A stretch of DNA of 64,000 nucleotides from Sunxiuqinia sp963678245 (lineage in GTDB: Bacteria > Bacteroidota > Bacteroidia > Bacteroidales > Prolixibacteraceae), in assembly GCA_965140765.1 (NCBI GenBank), contig OZ223309.1, forward strand, positions 1,922,001 through 1,986,000. Reading direction: 5' to 3'. A program made the translations under genes and the position numbers. This document shows positions 16,858 through 25,927 of this stretch, one piece after another. Under the pieces are notes generated by a model that had not been told where the DNA came from, searched no databases, and saw nothing but the letters and a program-made list of their open reading frames with translations. How positions within the stretch are numbered: the stretch's first letter is position 1; every line of letters begins with the position of its first letter.

Positions 16858-18183
16858 TTAGAGAGAAAATTGAATTCGATATACAGTATCGGTATCTTTG
16901 CTGATTTTAAAGCGATTATCAATGCGATGTCCCACAACCCAAACCACTTTGCCACCGCTATACAGCATCCAAGTATTTTCCTTTTCAGGAATAGAGAATT
17001 TTTCATCAATAAAAAAGTCGCTTAGCTTTTTAAAACCGGTCATCCCGAGCGGTTGAAAATATTCACCCTGCTCCCATTTTTTTAGCATCAATGGAAAGTC
17101 TAGTTTATCAAAGTCGAGATCAGCAATATTTTTTTCTCTTGAAAACTGAAACTGCTCATCTTTTTCAAGTTTTGAAAACTGCATCTCAAAGGGGACAGCT
17201 ATTGACGGACAATCCTTTTCAATATAAAAGCGTTGCTGTTGATCTTCTGCTCTGGGGGTCAGAATAAAAACCTCACGATCTTTTACTAACCGATGAGTTT
17301 CGGAATAAAATATTTTACCGGCTTCTGCGTGCGACGATTGGCTGATTTCCAGTATCTGATCAGCATTAAACCCAAAAGGATGAAGTACTTCAAAAAGCAC
17401 GCTCTCTGCAAAAGATGATTGTTGTAAGTATGCAATATTTAAATGCAGATTAATCCCCTCCCATCTTATGAAGCTAGCTTTTTCTTCATCAATTTTAGCC
17501 TGATAAACCTGCTCGGTTTGTTTTAAAATACCCGCTGTTTTGGAAGCGTTCAACTTAAAAGCCGGATTAATTTGTTCCAACAATGGAATGATCTGATGCC
17601 GCACCAAGTTACGCAGGTGTACTAATTCTTTGTTTGAAGAATCCTCGCGAAAAGGCACTTGATTGGTCTGAGCATATTCCCGTATTTGCTCTCGCGAAGC
17701 AAATAACAACGGACGAACTAACCGTCCTTTCTTTGGATGAATACCGGACAAGCCTCTAATTCCCGTTCCGCGACTCAAATTAATGAGTATGGTTTCCACC
17801 AAATCATCCTGATGATGCGCAGTCAGAAGGAAGTCGTATTTTAACGAGTCTATTAACTCGTAAAACCATTGGTAGCGCATTTCACGCGCAGCCATCTCAA
17901 TTGAAATACCTTCCTGCAAAGCAAACTCCCGAGTTTCAAAGGTTTTTACATACAACTCCAAACCATGTTCGCCACAGTAATCACGTAGAAAAATTTCGTC
18001 GTTGTCAGACTCCGCACCACGAAGGTTAAAGTTGCAATGAGCAACAACAAAGTCATGCTCGATCTGCCTAAACAAATCGAGCATAACCATGGAATCACAA
18101 CCTCCGCTAACAGCAAGAATTAACTTACTGTCAGAAGCAAGCAATCCTTCTGCAACAATATAGTTTTTAAGATTTTTGAGCAT
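16858..18183 (-). CDS. tilS: tRNA(Ile)-lysidine synthase
   Basis: ATP-dependent enzyme that converts C34 of the AUA-reading tRNA-Ile to lysidine, an essential decoding modification. 441 residues. The N-type PP-loop is SGGCDS (residues 26-31), followed by VVAHCNFNLRG and the conserved TAHHQDDLVETILINLSRGTG. The C-terminal substrate-binding domain ends in VWVVGHRIDNRFKI. ATG 18183 overlaps the end of pepT by 17 bp, so the two are translationally coupled. Confidence 0.96.
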   Translation of the reverse strand: MLKNLKNYIVAEGLLASDSKLILAVSGGCDSMVMLDLFRQIEHDFVVAHCNFNLRGAESDNDEIFLRDYCGEHGLELYVKTFETREFALQEGISIEMAAREMRYQWFYELIDSLKYDFLLTAHHQDDLVETILINLSRGTGIRGLSGIHPKKGRLVRPLLFASREQIREYAQTNQVPFREDSSNKELVHLRNLVRHQIIPLLEQINPAFKLNASKTAGILKQTEQVYQAKIDEEKASFIRWEGINLHLNIAYLQQSSFAESVLFEVLHPFGFNADQILEISQSSHAEAGKIFYSETHRLVKDREVFILTPRAEDQQQRFYIEKDCPSIAVPFEMQFSKLEKDEQFQFSREKNIADLDFDKLDFPLMLKKWEQGEYFQPLGMTGFKKLSDFFIDEKFSIPEKENTWMLYSGGKVVWVVGHRIDNRFKISKDTDTVYRIQFSL

Positions 18184-19402
18184 CTCCTAAACGAACAACT
18201 TTCTCACAGATACGAATAATCACTTCAACCGCTTTCACCATTGATTTAACAGGGACATATTCGTAGGGTCCATGAAAGTTATGACCTCCGGCAAAAATAT
18301 TTGGACAAGGCAATCCCATATAAGACAAACGAGATCCATCGGTTCCACCACGAATTGCTTTAATTTTGGGGTCAATACCAATTTCGGTCATAGCATCCTC
18401 GGCCAAGTCAACGATATACTTTACCGGCTCTACCTTTTCGCGCATGTTGTAATACTGATCAACCATTTCAAGGTCCACTGTTCCCTCTCCATAAATTTGA
18501 TTCAGATAGCTGCAAGCCTGTGTAATTGTGCTTTTACGATAATCGAATAGTTTTTTGTCATGATCCCGGATGATGTATACCAAACTGGATTTCTCCGTAC
18601 TTCCCTGAAAGGAAACACAGTGATAGAACCCTTCGTACTGCTCGGTATACTCCGGACGTTCCTGAGCAGGCAGCATCGACATTAATCGATTTCCAACTTC
18701 AATGGCATTGATCATTTTATTTTTGGCTGCTCCAGGGTGAACACTTCGTCCATTTATGGTTATTGAGGCCATTGCTGCATTGAAATTTTCATACTCTAGC
18801 TCACCAATTTCACCCCCATCGAGCGTATAGGCAAATTCGGCACCAAATTTTTCTACGTCAAAATAGTCAGCTCCTTTGCCAATCTCCTCATCCGGAGTAA
18901 AGCAAATTCGTACTTTTCCATGTTTTATTTCTGGATGACCATTCATATAAGCCACAGCGGTCATAATTTCGGCTACTCCAGCTTTATCATCAGCTCCCAA
19001 TAAAGTCGTTCCATCGGTAGTGATGATTTCATGTCCAATGTAATTCAATAAATCAGGAAACCGATCAGGCGATAACACGATTTTATCATTCAATTGAATA
19101 TCGCCACCTTCATACTTTCGAATCTGAGGGTTCACATTTTCTCCTGAAAAGTCTGGGCTGGTATCCATATGAGCAACGAAGCCAATAACCGGACATTTTT
19201 CAGTAGTATTCGAAGGCAAAGTTGCCATCACATATCCATATTCATCTTTTTCAACCTCCTCCATTCCAATGGCTTCCAATTCTGCAACGAGCTTATCTGC
19301 AAACTCCAACTGCCGCGTTGTACTTGGAAATGTTTTACTAGCAGAATCGGAAGTTGTATACTCTTTGGCGTACCGGATAAATCGATCAATTACTTTTTCC
19401 AT
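18167..19402 (-). CDS. pepT: Peptidase T (tripeptide aminopeptidase)
   Basis: M20 dinuclear zinc aminopeptidase that removes the N-terminal residue of tripeptides. It has 411 residues, the normal family length. Metal and catalytic motifs in order are FVAHMDTSPDFSG (His and catalytic Asp), TLLGADDKAGVAEI (bridging Asp), CFTPDEEIGKGAD (general base Glu-Glu), TLDGGEIGELEYEN, and a final His in IFAGGHNFHGPYEYVP. Cytoplasmic, no signal peptide. It overlaps tilS by 17 bp; the unknown 228-residue gene lies directly upstream with a 3-bp gap, so the three probably form one transcript. Confidence 0.96.
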   Translation of the reverse strand: MEKVIDRFIRYAKEYTTSDSASKTFPSTTRQLEFADKLVAELEAIGMEEVEKDEYGYVMATLPSNTTEKCPVIGFVAHMDTSPDFSGENVNPQIRKYEGGDIQLNDKIVLSPDRFPDLLNYIGHEIITTDGTTLLGADDKAGVAEIMTAVAYMNGHPEIKHGKVRICFTPDEEIGKGADYFDVEKFGAEFAYTLDGGEIGELEYENFNAAMASITINGRSVHPGAAKNKMINAIEVGNRLMSMLPAQERPEYTEQYEGFYHCVSFQGSTEKSSLVYIIRDHDKKLFDYRKSTITQACSYLNQIYGEGTVDLEMVDQYYNMREKVEPVKYIVDLAEDAMTEIGIDPKIKAIRGGTDGSRLSYMGLPCPNIFAGGHNFHGPYEYVPVKSMVKAVEVIIRICEKVVRLGDAQKS

Positions 19403-19405
19403 ATT

Positions 19406-20092
19406 TTAAACATCATCTGAGTTAAACTTGAAACCAACACGTTTGCCGGTCTTTATTTTTGAATGACTGATTTCTTCCTTCATTTGTTCAACCGAAGCAA
19501 TCTTCACCTGATCGTAAGGAGGAACAAGAAGATCGAAATCAACTGCATATTTTATTGCTGTTTCTAATATTTGTTTGAACATATCACGAGTTACTACATC
19601 ATTTTCGAAGTCCTTTACCAATTCTCCTGACTGTCGTTTCCCTTCAACGAAGAAGTGGTTTTCCTGATTAATAAAAACCCGGGCTATTAAATAACCAAGA
19701 TCCTGCAAGCGATTATATTTAAACGAATCGGACAAAAAGTTGTAAATATAAATGACACCACAATAACCATTCATCGGATGATTTTTAACGTAATCAACTT
19801 TCCATATCGGATGTTCCCGGTTGAAAATAAAAACATTAGAATGCATACTAAAAACTAATAAATCACCAGCTAAACGAAACTCAGCTTCAAAAGGCCCTTT
19901 CTCATTAAATGCCGGCAAAATATACTTATCAACTCTCCCTTCCAAAGCCAACTGATATTCGCTAACCAATTCTTTCAAAACTTCTTTAAGTAAGCTGAAT
20001 GACGTCAGTGTATTGCTATAAGCCAATTGTTTGACATTCGACTTATTAACAATCGATTCGTATGGTAACTTTTTTCCAGCACTTTTCTTCAT
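19406..20092 (-). CDS. Conserved protein of unknown function
   Basis: 228-residue soluble protein with no signal or membrane segment that I do not recognise. It starts MKKSAGKKLPYESIVNKSNV and has a middle with LAGDLLVFSMHSNVFIFNRE, NGYCGVIYIYNFLSDSFKYN and YLIARVFINQENHFFVEGKR. The regular mix of strands and charged helices looks like a single globular alpha/beta domain. No catalytic pattern is evident. Its stop is 3 bp before the pepT start, so it belongs with pepT-tilS. A terminator separates it from proS upstream. Confidence 0.75.
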   Translation of the reverse strand: MKKSAGKKLPYESIVNKSNVKQLAYSNTLTSFSLLKEVLKELVSEYQLALEGRVDKYILPAFNEKGPFEAEFRLAGDLLVFSMHSNVFIFNREHPIWKVDYVKNHPMNGYCGVIYIYNFLSDSFKYNRLQDLGYLIARVFINQENHFFVEGKRQSGELVKDFENDVVTRDMFKQILETAIKYAVDFDLLVPPYDQVKIASVEQMKEEISHSKIKTGKRVGFKFNSDDV

Positions 20093-20119
20093 CGCTTAGA
20101 TTTTTCATAAAAATAAGAA

Positions 20120-20147
20120 AAGCAGCCAAGACTGACTGCTTCCTTTT
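20120..20147 (-). terminator. Rho-independent terminator of proS
   Basis: Stem AAGCAG/CTGCTT (20120-20125 with 20136-20141) extended by CA/TG across one mismatch; on the minus strand it is followed by TTTTCTTATTTTT. It sits between the proS stop and the next gene. Confidence 0.7.
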
Positions 20148-20167
20148 ATCATGTTATGCAAAAAAAT

Positions 20168-21643
20168 CTAATATGCCAGGGCAAATAATACACGCTGAGA
20201 TGATGGGTTTCCTGTGTAAATACACTTTCCTTCCTCCTTTTCACCCTCAAAAGGAATACAACGAATAGTTGCTTTTGTTTCATCTTTAATTTTCTGCTCC
20301 GTTTCAGGAGTTCCATCCCAATGCGCCAGAATAAAACCGCCCTTGCCATTCAAGACTTCTTTAAACTCCTCATAAGTATCTACCTTAGTGGTATGAGTTG
20401 TTCTATAATCAAAAGCTTTTTGGTAGATGTTTTGTTGGATTTCCTCTAACAAATCGGCTACATGTTGATCTATATTATCGAGTTCAACTACATTTTTCTC
20501 AAGGGTGTCACGTCGTGCAACTTCTACTGTTCCGTTCTCTAGATCACGCGGCCCTATTCCCAAACGAACAGGGACTCCTTTCAATTCATATTCGGCAAAT
20601 TTCCAGCCCGGCTTTTTAGTGTCCGCATTATCGTATTTCACAGTAATGCCTTTGGCTTTTAGTTTCGTGATAATTTCATCAACCTTTTCGTTAATGGCAG
20701 CAAGCTGTTCATCTTTACGATAAATTGGTACAATAACCACCTGAAATGGAGCTAACTTTGGAGGTAACACCAAGCCATTATCGTCGGAGTGAGCCATAAC
20801 CAAAGCCCCCATTAAACGAGTTGAAACTCCCCAGGAAGTTGCCCAAACATAATCGTCTTTTCCATCGCGATTGGCAAATTTAACATCAAAAGCCTTTGCG
20901 AAATTCTGGCCTAAAAAATGCGAAGTGCCCGACTGTAACGCTTTTCCATCTTGCATTAAGGCTTCGATGGTATAGGTTTCCAAAGCTCCGGCAAAACGCT
21001 CATTTTCCGATTTGGCTCCCTTGATTACCGGCATAGCCATAAACTGCTCCGCAAAATCGCCATAAACATTGACCATTTTTTCAGTCTCTTCCAACGCCTC
21101 GGCTTCGGTTGCGTGTGCGGTATGCCCTTCTTGCCACAGGAATTCTGCCGTACGCAGGAATAAACGCGTACGCATCTCCCAACGCACAACATTGGCCCAC
21201 TGATTACAAAGAATTGGCAAATCGCGATACGATTGGATCCAGTTTTTGTAGGTATTCCAGATAATAGTTTCCGAAGTGGGACGAACAATTAATTCTTCTT
21301 CCAGTTTCGCATCCGGGTCAACAATAATTCCATTCCCATCCGGATCATTTTTTAATCGGTAATGCGTAACTACGGCACACTCTTTGGCAAAGCCTTCAAC
21401 ATGACTGGCTTCTTTACTAAAAAACGATTTCGGTATAAACAACGGAAAGTAAGCATTTACATGCCCTGTTTCCTTAAACATGCGATCCAATTCAGCCTGC
21501 ATTTTTTCCCAAATGGCGTAACCATAGGGTTTGATTACCATGCATCCACGCACAGCGGAATTTTCCGCCAAATCAGCCTTTACAACCAATTCGTTATACC
21601 ATTGAGAATAATTTTCACTTCTGGGGGTTAATTCTTTAGCCAT
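20168..21643 (-). CDS. proS: Prolyl-tRNA synthetase (eukaryote/archaeal-like ProS type 3)
   Basis: Class II aminoacyl-tRNA synthetase charging tRNA-Pro. 491 residues, which is the short archaeal/eukaryotic-like form without the bacterial editing insertion. Class II motif 2 is visible in QWANVVRWEMRTRLFLRTAE plus FLWQEGHTAHAT, and the proline-binding loop RPTSETIIWNTYKNW precedes it. The anticodon-binding domain begins near PPKLAPFQVVIVPIYRK and includes GPRDLENGTVEVARRD. The C-terminal zinc-like domain ends CIYTGNPSSQRVLFALAY, with the terminal Tyr typical of the type. Start ATG 21643. Monocistronic. Confidence 0.97.
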   Translation of the reverse strand: MAKELTPRSENYSQWYNELVVKADLAENSAVRGCMVIKPYGYAIWEKMQAELDRMFKETGHVNAYFPLFIPKSFFSKEASHVEGFAKECAVVTHYRLKNDPDGNGIIVDPDAKLEEELIVRPTSETIIWNTYKNWIQSYRDLPILCNQWANVVRWEMRTRLFLRTAEFLWQEGHTAHATEAEALEETEKMVNVYGDFAEQFMAMPVIKGAKSENERFAGALETYTIEALMQDGKALQSGTSHFLGQNFAKAFDVKFANRDGKDDYVWATSWGVSTRLMGALVMAHSDDNGLVLPPKLAPFQVVIVPIYRKDEQLAAINEKVDEIITKLKAKGITVKYDNADTKKPGWKFAEYELKGVPVRLGIGPRDLENGTVEVARRDTLEKNVVELDNIDQHVADLLEEIQQNIYQKAFDYRTTHTTKVDTYEEFKEVLNGKGGFILAHWDGTPETEQKIKDETKATIRCIPFEGEKEEGKCIYTGNPSSQRVLFALAY

Positions 21644-21724
21644 ATCTTTTGTTTTGGTATGGTATTTGCTTCTTTTGTATTGATTTTAAAAGCTACAAAG
21701 TAAATAATTTATTTTTAAAGATAC

Positions 21725-21730
21725 AGGAGG
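21725..21730 (+). promoter_or_regulatory. Consensus Shine-Dalgarno AGGAGG
   Basis: A perfect AGGAGG lies 7 bp before the ATG at 21738. Strong Shine-Dalgarno sequences are rare in Bacteroidota, so this points to high or special translation of the lipoprotein that follows. Confidence 0.6.
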
Positions 21731-21737
21731 TCTAGTT

Positions 21738-23210
21738 ATGAAAGCAAAAGTTACACTCATCTCAGCATTAGTCGTGTTGCTAGGTGCATGTTCTACCGGA
21801 ACATACGTAACCGACAGGTACGATGACATCTATTTTACACCCGGTGATGTTCCACCTCCCGCAGTTATTGAAAGCCCTGCACAACAACAGAATAGATCAG
21901 AAGTGGTCTCGAGGCAACAGGTAATTACGGAGTTGGAGGAAAGTGGAGAAGGATCCAAAACCTTGAAGAATCACATTTTTGAAAGTGATAACCAATACGC
22001 TGATGAATTGGTTTACGACATGGATAACATGGAGTTGATGGATTCTGACACAACGATTTATGAAAATGATGGAGACATCGACTATGTAATTAATAATTAT
22101 TACGACGCTGATGAGTTGGATTACGCTTATCGGATTAATCGTTTCCACCGTCCATTTTTCTATGGTTCGTTTTATAGCCACAGCTGGATGTATGATCCGT
22201 TTTATTACGATCCATACTACTATGGAGGATACTACGGAATTGGATATTATGGAGGTGGTTACTATGGAGGATATTATGGAGGTGGTTACTATGGAGGATA
22301 TTATAATCCTTGGGGATCAAGTTGGTACAGCCCCTATTACTCAATTGGATACAACTGGCACAGCCCTTATTACGGTTGGGGGTACCCTGCTTATTATGGT
22401 GGATATAATAATTATTGGGGACATGGATACAATAATTATAGAGATGACGTAAGAGTTGGAAGAAGAAATACACCTAATTACAGTTACAATAGTGGAGGTG
22501 TGTCTCGATCGGTTTCCAGGACAACGACAAATACAAATATTAAAAGCACATCGCTTCAAGATCGTAATGCATCAAGAAGATCAAGCTCTTCATCGATTAG
22601 TAATGGACGAAGAACAACCTCTGACGGATTAAATACGACAAAGAGTGCCACCATTTTAGAAAAAAGAAGAACAACTTCTTCAGGTCAAATCAGCAACTCT
22701 GGACGAAGAAGTACGTCAGCCGGTAGCTCAACTACAAATTCAGTAAGGAGTAGTTCAAGCAACCAACGTACTTATCAACCTCGAGTCAATTCTTCACAAA
22801 GTAGAGAATATACTCCCAGTTACAGTAAACCACGAACTGTGACCCGATCAAGTTACAATAGCAACAACTATATTAAACCAAGAACATCTACCTACAGTAA
22901 ACCAAGTACAAGTAGTAGTTCAAGAAGGAGTACTAGCACTCCTAGCAGTTCAAGCAGCTACAAGAAAACTTATCGGTCGAGTTCAACTTATAACAGAGGG
23001 TCAAGCACCAGCAAAAGTAGTAGCTCTACTTATCGCTCAGCACCTTCAAGAAGTAGTAATAGTGGAAGCAGTTATCGTTCAAGTGGAAGCTCTTCATCCA
23101 GAAGCAGCTATAGTAGCCCTTCAAGAAGTAGCAGTAGCGGAAGTAGTGGTAGCAGCCGATCTTCAAGCTCTGGATCCAGTTCAAGATCTAGCAGCGGAGG
23201 AAGACGTTAA
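21738..23210 (+). CDS. Lipoprotein with Tyr/Gly-repeat and Ser/Arg-rich regions
   Basis: 490-residue putative lipoprotein with a lipobox signal (LISALVVLLGACSTG, lipidated Cys about residue 18). Residues 30-130 are acidic and contain an Asp/Tyr-rich stretch (DGDIDYVINNYYDADELDY). Residues about 140-235 are almost only Tyr, Gly, Pro, Trp and Asn with repeats such as YYGGGYYGG. From residue 250 to the end the chain is Ser/Arg/Thr-rich and lacks hydrophobic residues (RSSSSGSSSRSSSGGRR). Disordered throughout, probably surface exposed or matrix forming. I do not know a characterised homologue. The FadL-like gene follows after 46 bp. Confidence 0.8.
   Translation: MKAKVTLISALVVLLGACSTGTYVTDRYDDIYFTPGDVPPPAVIESPAQQQNRSEVVSRQQVITELEESGEGSKTLKNHIFESDNQYADELVYDMDNMELMDSDTTIYENDGDIDYVINNYYDADELDYAYRINRFHRPFFYGSFYSHSWMYDPFYYDPYYYGGYYGIGYYGGGYYGGYYGGGYYGGYYNPWGSSWYSPYYSIGYNWHSPYYGWGYPAYYGGYNNYWGHGYNNYRDDVRVGRRNTPNYSYNSGGVSRSVSRTTTNTNIKSTSLQDRNASRRSSSSSISNGRRTTSDGLNTTKSATILEKRRTTSSGQISNSGRRSTSAGSSTTNSVRSSSSNQRTYQPRVNSSQSREYTPSYSKPRTVTRSSYNSNNYIKPRTSTYSKPSTSSSSRRSTSTPSSSSSYKKTYRSSSTYNRGSSTSKSSSSTYRSAPSRSSNSGSSYRSSGSSSSRSSYSSPSRSSSSGSSGSSRSSSSGSSSRSSSGGRR
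22242..22304 (+). repeat. 27-bp tandem repeat inside the lipoprotein gene
   Basis: A 27-bp unit beginning GGATATTATGGAGGTGG occurs at 22242-22268 and 22269-22295 without mismatch, then a partial copy from 22296. Each unit encodes GYYGGGYYG in frame, so copy-number changes would lengthen or shorten the Tyr/Gly region without a frameshift. Confidence 0.85.
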
Positions 23211-23256
23211 AAAAAATCTAATTCAGTCATCATTGTTTATCAAATTTGATTCAGTC

Positions 23257-24747
23257 ATGAAAAAAACACGATATATATTTATTGCCATGCTTTTAATGAG
23301 CACAATGGCAATGGGACAAAATTTTTCAGAAGCCCTGCGCTTATCAAATTATCAAATTCAAGGAACAGCCCACTCAATGGCAATGGGCAATGCAATTGGA
23401 GCAATTGGAGGTGATTTTGCATCACTTTCAATAAATCCTGCAGGAATTGCTGTTTATCAGACTAACGAATTTACTTTTACACCAACTTTTAACTTCAATA
23501 AATCGGAGTTAAACATTGATAAAAGTAGTTTTTCTGATAATAATTTTAAATTTAACTTTGGGCAACTAGGATATGTAAGTTCATCGTCACTTGCAAATAC
23601 GTCTAGCATAGTCCGTTTTAACTTTGGCGTAGGATTTAATCGGTTAGCTGATTTTAATCAAGTATCAATGGGATCCTATGGAGAATCAAGTTCTTCATTT
23701 CTGGATGGTATTGCAAACTATTCTACTAATGAATCCCTTTCAAAGTCATATTTAGGTCAATCATTTAATCAGGTTGAATACCGTGATTGGAACTCTAAAC
23801 TGGCATGGGACACTTATCTGATTGATCCTATTAAAGATGGAAATGGAGATGAGATAGACGGAGAATATGTAAGTATTCTATATGAAGGAGAAACAGTGAA
23901 CCAGCACAAATCATGGGAAAGCAATGGTGGAATAAATGAGTATTTAATCTCTGGTGGGCTTAATTTTAACCATAAATTTTATCTAGGTGCAACTATAGGC
24001 ATTCACGATCTCTATTACAACCGGACATCCTATTACTCTGAAAAATTTAGTGATGATTCCGACTCATTTTCATACGTTGATGACTATGACTTGTCGGGAA
24101 CTGGTTACGTCTTTAAGCTTGGAGCAATATATAAGCCAATCTCATCTATCCGTTTCGGATTAGCATTTCACACTCCCACATACTATGTTTTGGATGAAGA
24201 ATCTAATTTGTCTATGGAATCAAATCTAAGTAAAAATTATTATTCTTCAGGCACAAATCTATTCAGCTATAATTTCTACACCCCATTAAAAGCCATCTTT
24301 AGTGGAGCATTTGTCATAAGTAAAGCTGCGATACTTAGTTTTGATGCTGAATATGTTGATTATAGTGCTATGAGATACAGGGATGGTAGTAATAATGATC
24401 CGATGACGGATGTTAATACAGACATTGACAACTCCTATAATCAAGTTTTCAATTACAGATTGGGTGGAGAGGTTCGTGTTTCAAAAGCATTGAGTCTACA
24501 AGCGGGGTATGAACTATATGCCAATCCATTTAAAAGTGATGCCACATTAAATGGAGGGTCTTTAAAAAATGAGTTGAGTTCAATTTCTGCAGGAATCGGG
24601 TATTCCAATAAGAGCTTCTATTTTGACACCGCTTACAAGTACTCTACAGCTAGTACTATGGTTAATGATGTGCAACCTAATTATTCAAATCTTCCTTTAG
24701 ATTTCACCAATCAGAAATTAATCATGAGTTTCGGATTCAGGTTTTAA
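23257..24747 (+). CDS. OmpP1/FadL-like outer-membrane transport protein
   Basis: 496-residue outer-membrane beta-barrel with a signal peptide (KKTRYIFIAMLLMSTMAMGQ, cleavage before NFSEALR). The mature N-terminus has TAHSMAMGNAIGAIGGDFAS followed by SINPAGIAVYQTNEFTF, the N-A-x-x-x Pro-Ala-Gly pattern of OmpP1/FadL/TodX proteins that pass hydrophobic molecules across the outer membrane. The barrel strands alternate to the C-terminal LIMSFGFRF with the aromatic last residue. I take ATG 23257 as start; the frame is open upstream only because it overlaps the low-complexity gene. A strong terminator follows. Confidence 0.85.
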   Translation: MKKTRYIFIAMLLMSTMAMGQNFSEALRLSNYQIQGTAHSMAMGNAIGAIGGDFASLSINPAGIAVYQTNEFTFTPTFNFNKSELNIDKSSFSDNNFKFNFGQLGYVSSSSLANTSSIVRFNFGVGFNRLADFNQVSMGSYGESSSSFLDGIANYSTNESLSKSYLGQSFNQVEYRDWNSKLAWDTYLIDPIKDGNGDEIDGEYVSILYEGETVNQHKSWESNGGINEYLISGGLNFNHKFYLGATIGIHDLYYNRTSYYSEKFSDDSDSFSYVDDYDLSGTGYVFKLGAIYKPISSIRFGLAFHTPTYYVLDEESNLSMESNLSKNYYSSGTNLFSYNFYTPLKAIFSGAFVISKAAILSFDAEYVDYSAMRYRDGSNNDPMTDVNTDIDNSYNQVFNYRLGGEVRVSKALSLQAGYELYANPFKSDATLNGGSLKNELSSISAGIGYSNKSFYFDTAYKYSTASTMVNDVQPNYSNLPLDFTNQKLIMSFGFRF

Positions 24748-24770
24748 CAAAAATCATAAGTAATTCAAAC

Positions 24771-24793
24771 GCCGGTAATTCCGGTTTTTTTTT
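24771..24793 (+). terminator. Rho-independent terminator after FadL-like gene
   Basis: CCGG-TAATT-CCGG stem-loop (24772-24784) followed by nine T. It ends the lipoprotein/outer-membrane protein transcript. Confidence 0.8.
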
Positions 24794-24911
24794 ATAAAGC
24801 AACTAGTCTACTTATCAATATCGCCCTATAATTGTTTATAAAAACACGTTGCCAAATTAGGTATAGAAGATTAAAATGTCGTAAATTGAACTAAGCAATC
24901 AAAAGAAAAAG

Positions 24912-25181
24912 ATGGTGAAATTTAAGGAAATAAACTACCAAGAGTCTCTCAATCTATTCAGACAAGCAGATCATTCTGGTAAGCGTTTACGACTGGGCGA
25001 TTTCACGACTTCGCAGTGGTTGCAGAAAGAAAATATCAATTTGTATGAGATAAAAACAATCTCAAGTAACTACCCCGATTTAAAAATTTTCATTATTGGA
25101 GAAGGCGAATCCGAAGGTTTCTATATTTATTCCCAAAAACAAGAAACTTGTTTTAAATTTGAAGCTGAATTATCTTATTAA
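24912..25181 (+). CDS. Small hypothetical protein
   Basis: 89-residue protein of unknown function, starting MVKFKEINYQESLNLFRQAD and containing TTSQWLQKENINLYEIKTIS and IIGEGESEGFYIYSQKQETC. No signal peptide, membrane segment or recognisable motif. The ATG is preceded by AAAAGAAAAAG but no clear Shine-Dalgarno, as is usual here. It is followed after 19 bp by the methyltransferase and then DUF4954, and the spacing suggests a three-gene transcript. The position, and codon use like its neighbours, support it being real. Confidence 0.6.
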   Translation: MVKFKEINYQESLNLFRQADHSGKRLRLGDFTTSQWLQKENINLYEIKTISSNYPDLKIFIIGEGESEGFYIYSQKQETCFKFEAELSY

Positions 25182-25200
25182 TTAACAGCTTAAATTTCTT

Positions 25201-25917
25201 ATGATTTCTCACATGCAAGATCCTATTTCTCAAGGTGTTTTTAATTATCATTATCATCGTGACAATTCTCCAGTTTTGATTCATTCCGATGGATTTGATA
25301 CCGATGAAGTACTCCCCTCATATTTTTTCAGAAGTTATAAGCAAATGCCTAAACTAGAGCAAAAATCACTTGATTTAGCATTTGGCCGGGTGTTAGATGC
25401 TGGAGCTTGCGCTGGTTGTCATTCTATTTATTTGCAAGACAAAGGATTTGATGTAACCGCGTTGGAGCAGTCGCAAATATGTTGTCAGGTGATGAACGAC
25501 CGAGGAATAACAAAAGTCAGGAATACAAACCTATTTCATCTCGAAAATGAAAAATTTGATACAATTCTTCTTTTGATGAATGGAACCGGGATTGCCGGAA
25601 CGCTTAATAAATTAAATCTTTTTTTTAAAAAGCTGCGCAGTTTACTCAATCCAAATGGGCAAATATTGATTGATTCATCCGATCTTATTTTTTTATATAC
25701 TGAAGAAGACGGTTCAGCCGTTATTGATATTGCAGCAGATAAATATTATGGAGAACTGACATTTCAAACGGAGTATAAAAATCAGAAAAGTCCAAATTTT
25801 CCCTGGCTTTATATTGATCAGGACTTATTAAAAAAATATGTCAAGAAAAGTCAGTTAAAAGTTTCTCATATTTTCAAAGGAGATCATTTTGACTATCTAG
25901 CAAAAATCACCTATTAA
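25201..25917 (+). CDS. Class I SAM-dependent methyltransferase
   Basis: 238-residue Rossmann-fold methyltransferase. Motif I is RVLDAGACAGCHSIYLQDKG (about residues 63-82), with an acidic motif II near VTALEQSQICCQVM and a motif IV-like FDTILLLMNGTGIAG. The C-terminal part ends HIFKGDHFDYLAKITY. An alternative start is Met5. The substrate is unknown; it does not carry the NPPY motif of base methyltransferases, and a small-molecule or protein substrate is more likely. Ten bp separate its stop from the DUF4954 start. Confidence 0.82.
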   Translation: MISHMQDPISQGVFNYHYHRDNSPVLIHSDGFDTDEVLPSYFFRSYKQMPKLEQKSLDLAFGRVLDAGACAGCHSIYLQDKGFDVTALEQSQICCQVMNDRGITKVRNTNLFHLENEKFDTILLLMNGTGIAGTLNKLNLFFKKLRSLLNPNGQILIDSSDLIFLYTEEDGSAVIDIAADKYYGELTFQTEYKNQKSPNFPWLYIDQDLLKKYVKKSQLKVSHIFKGDHFDYLAKITY

Positions 25918-25927
25918 ATAACACGCT

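Noticed and set aside
22242..22304. Regular repeats that could suggest a CRISPR array
   Set aside because: The repeats are direct, without unique spacers, and encode Tyr/Gly units in frame with the lipoprotein.
22111..22559. Long open frames on both strands inside the lipoprotein gene
   Set aside because: They arise from the low-complexity Tyr/Gly codons; none has a plausible start or family pattern.
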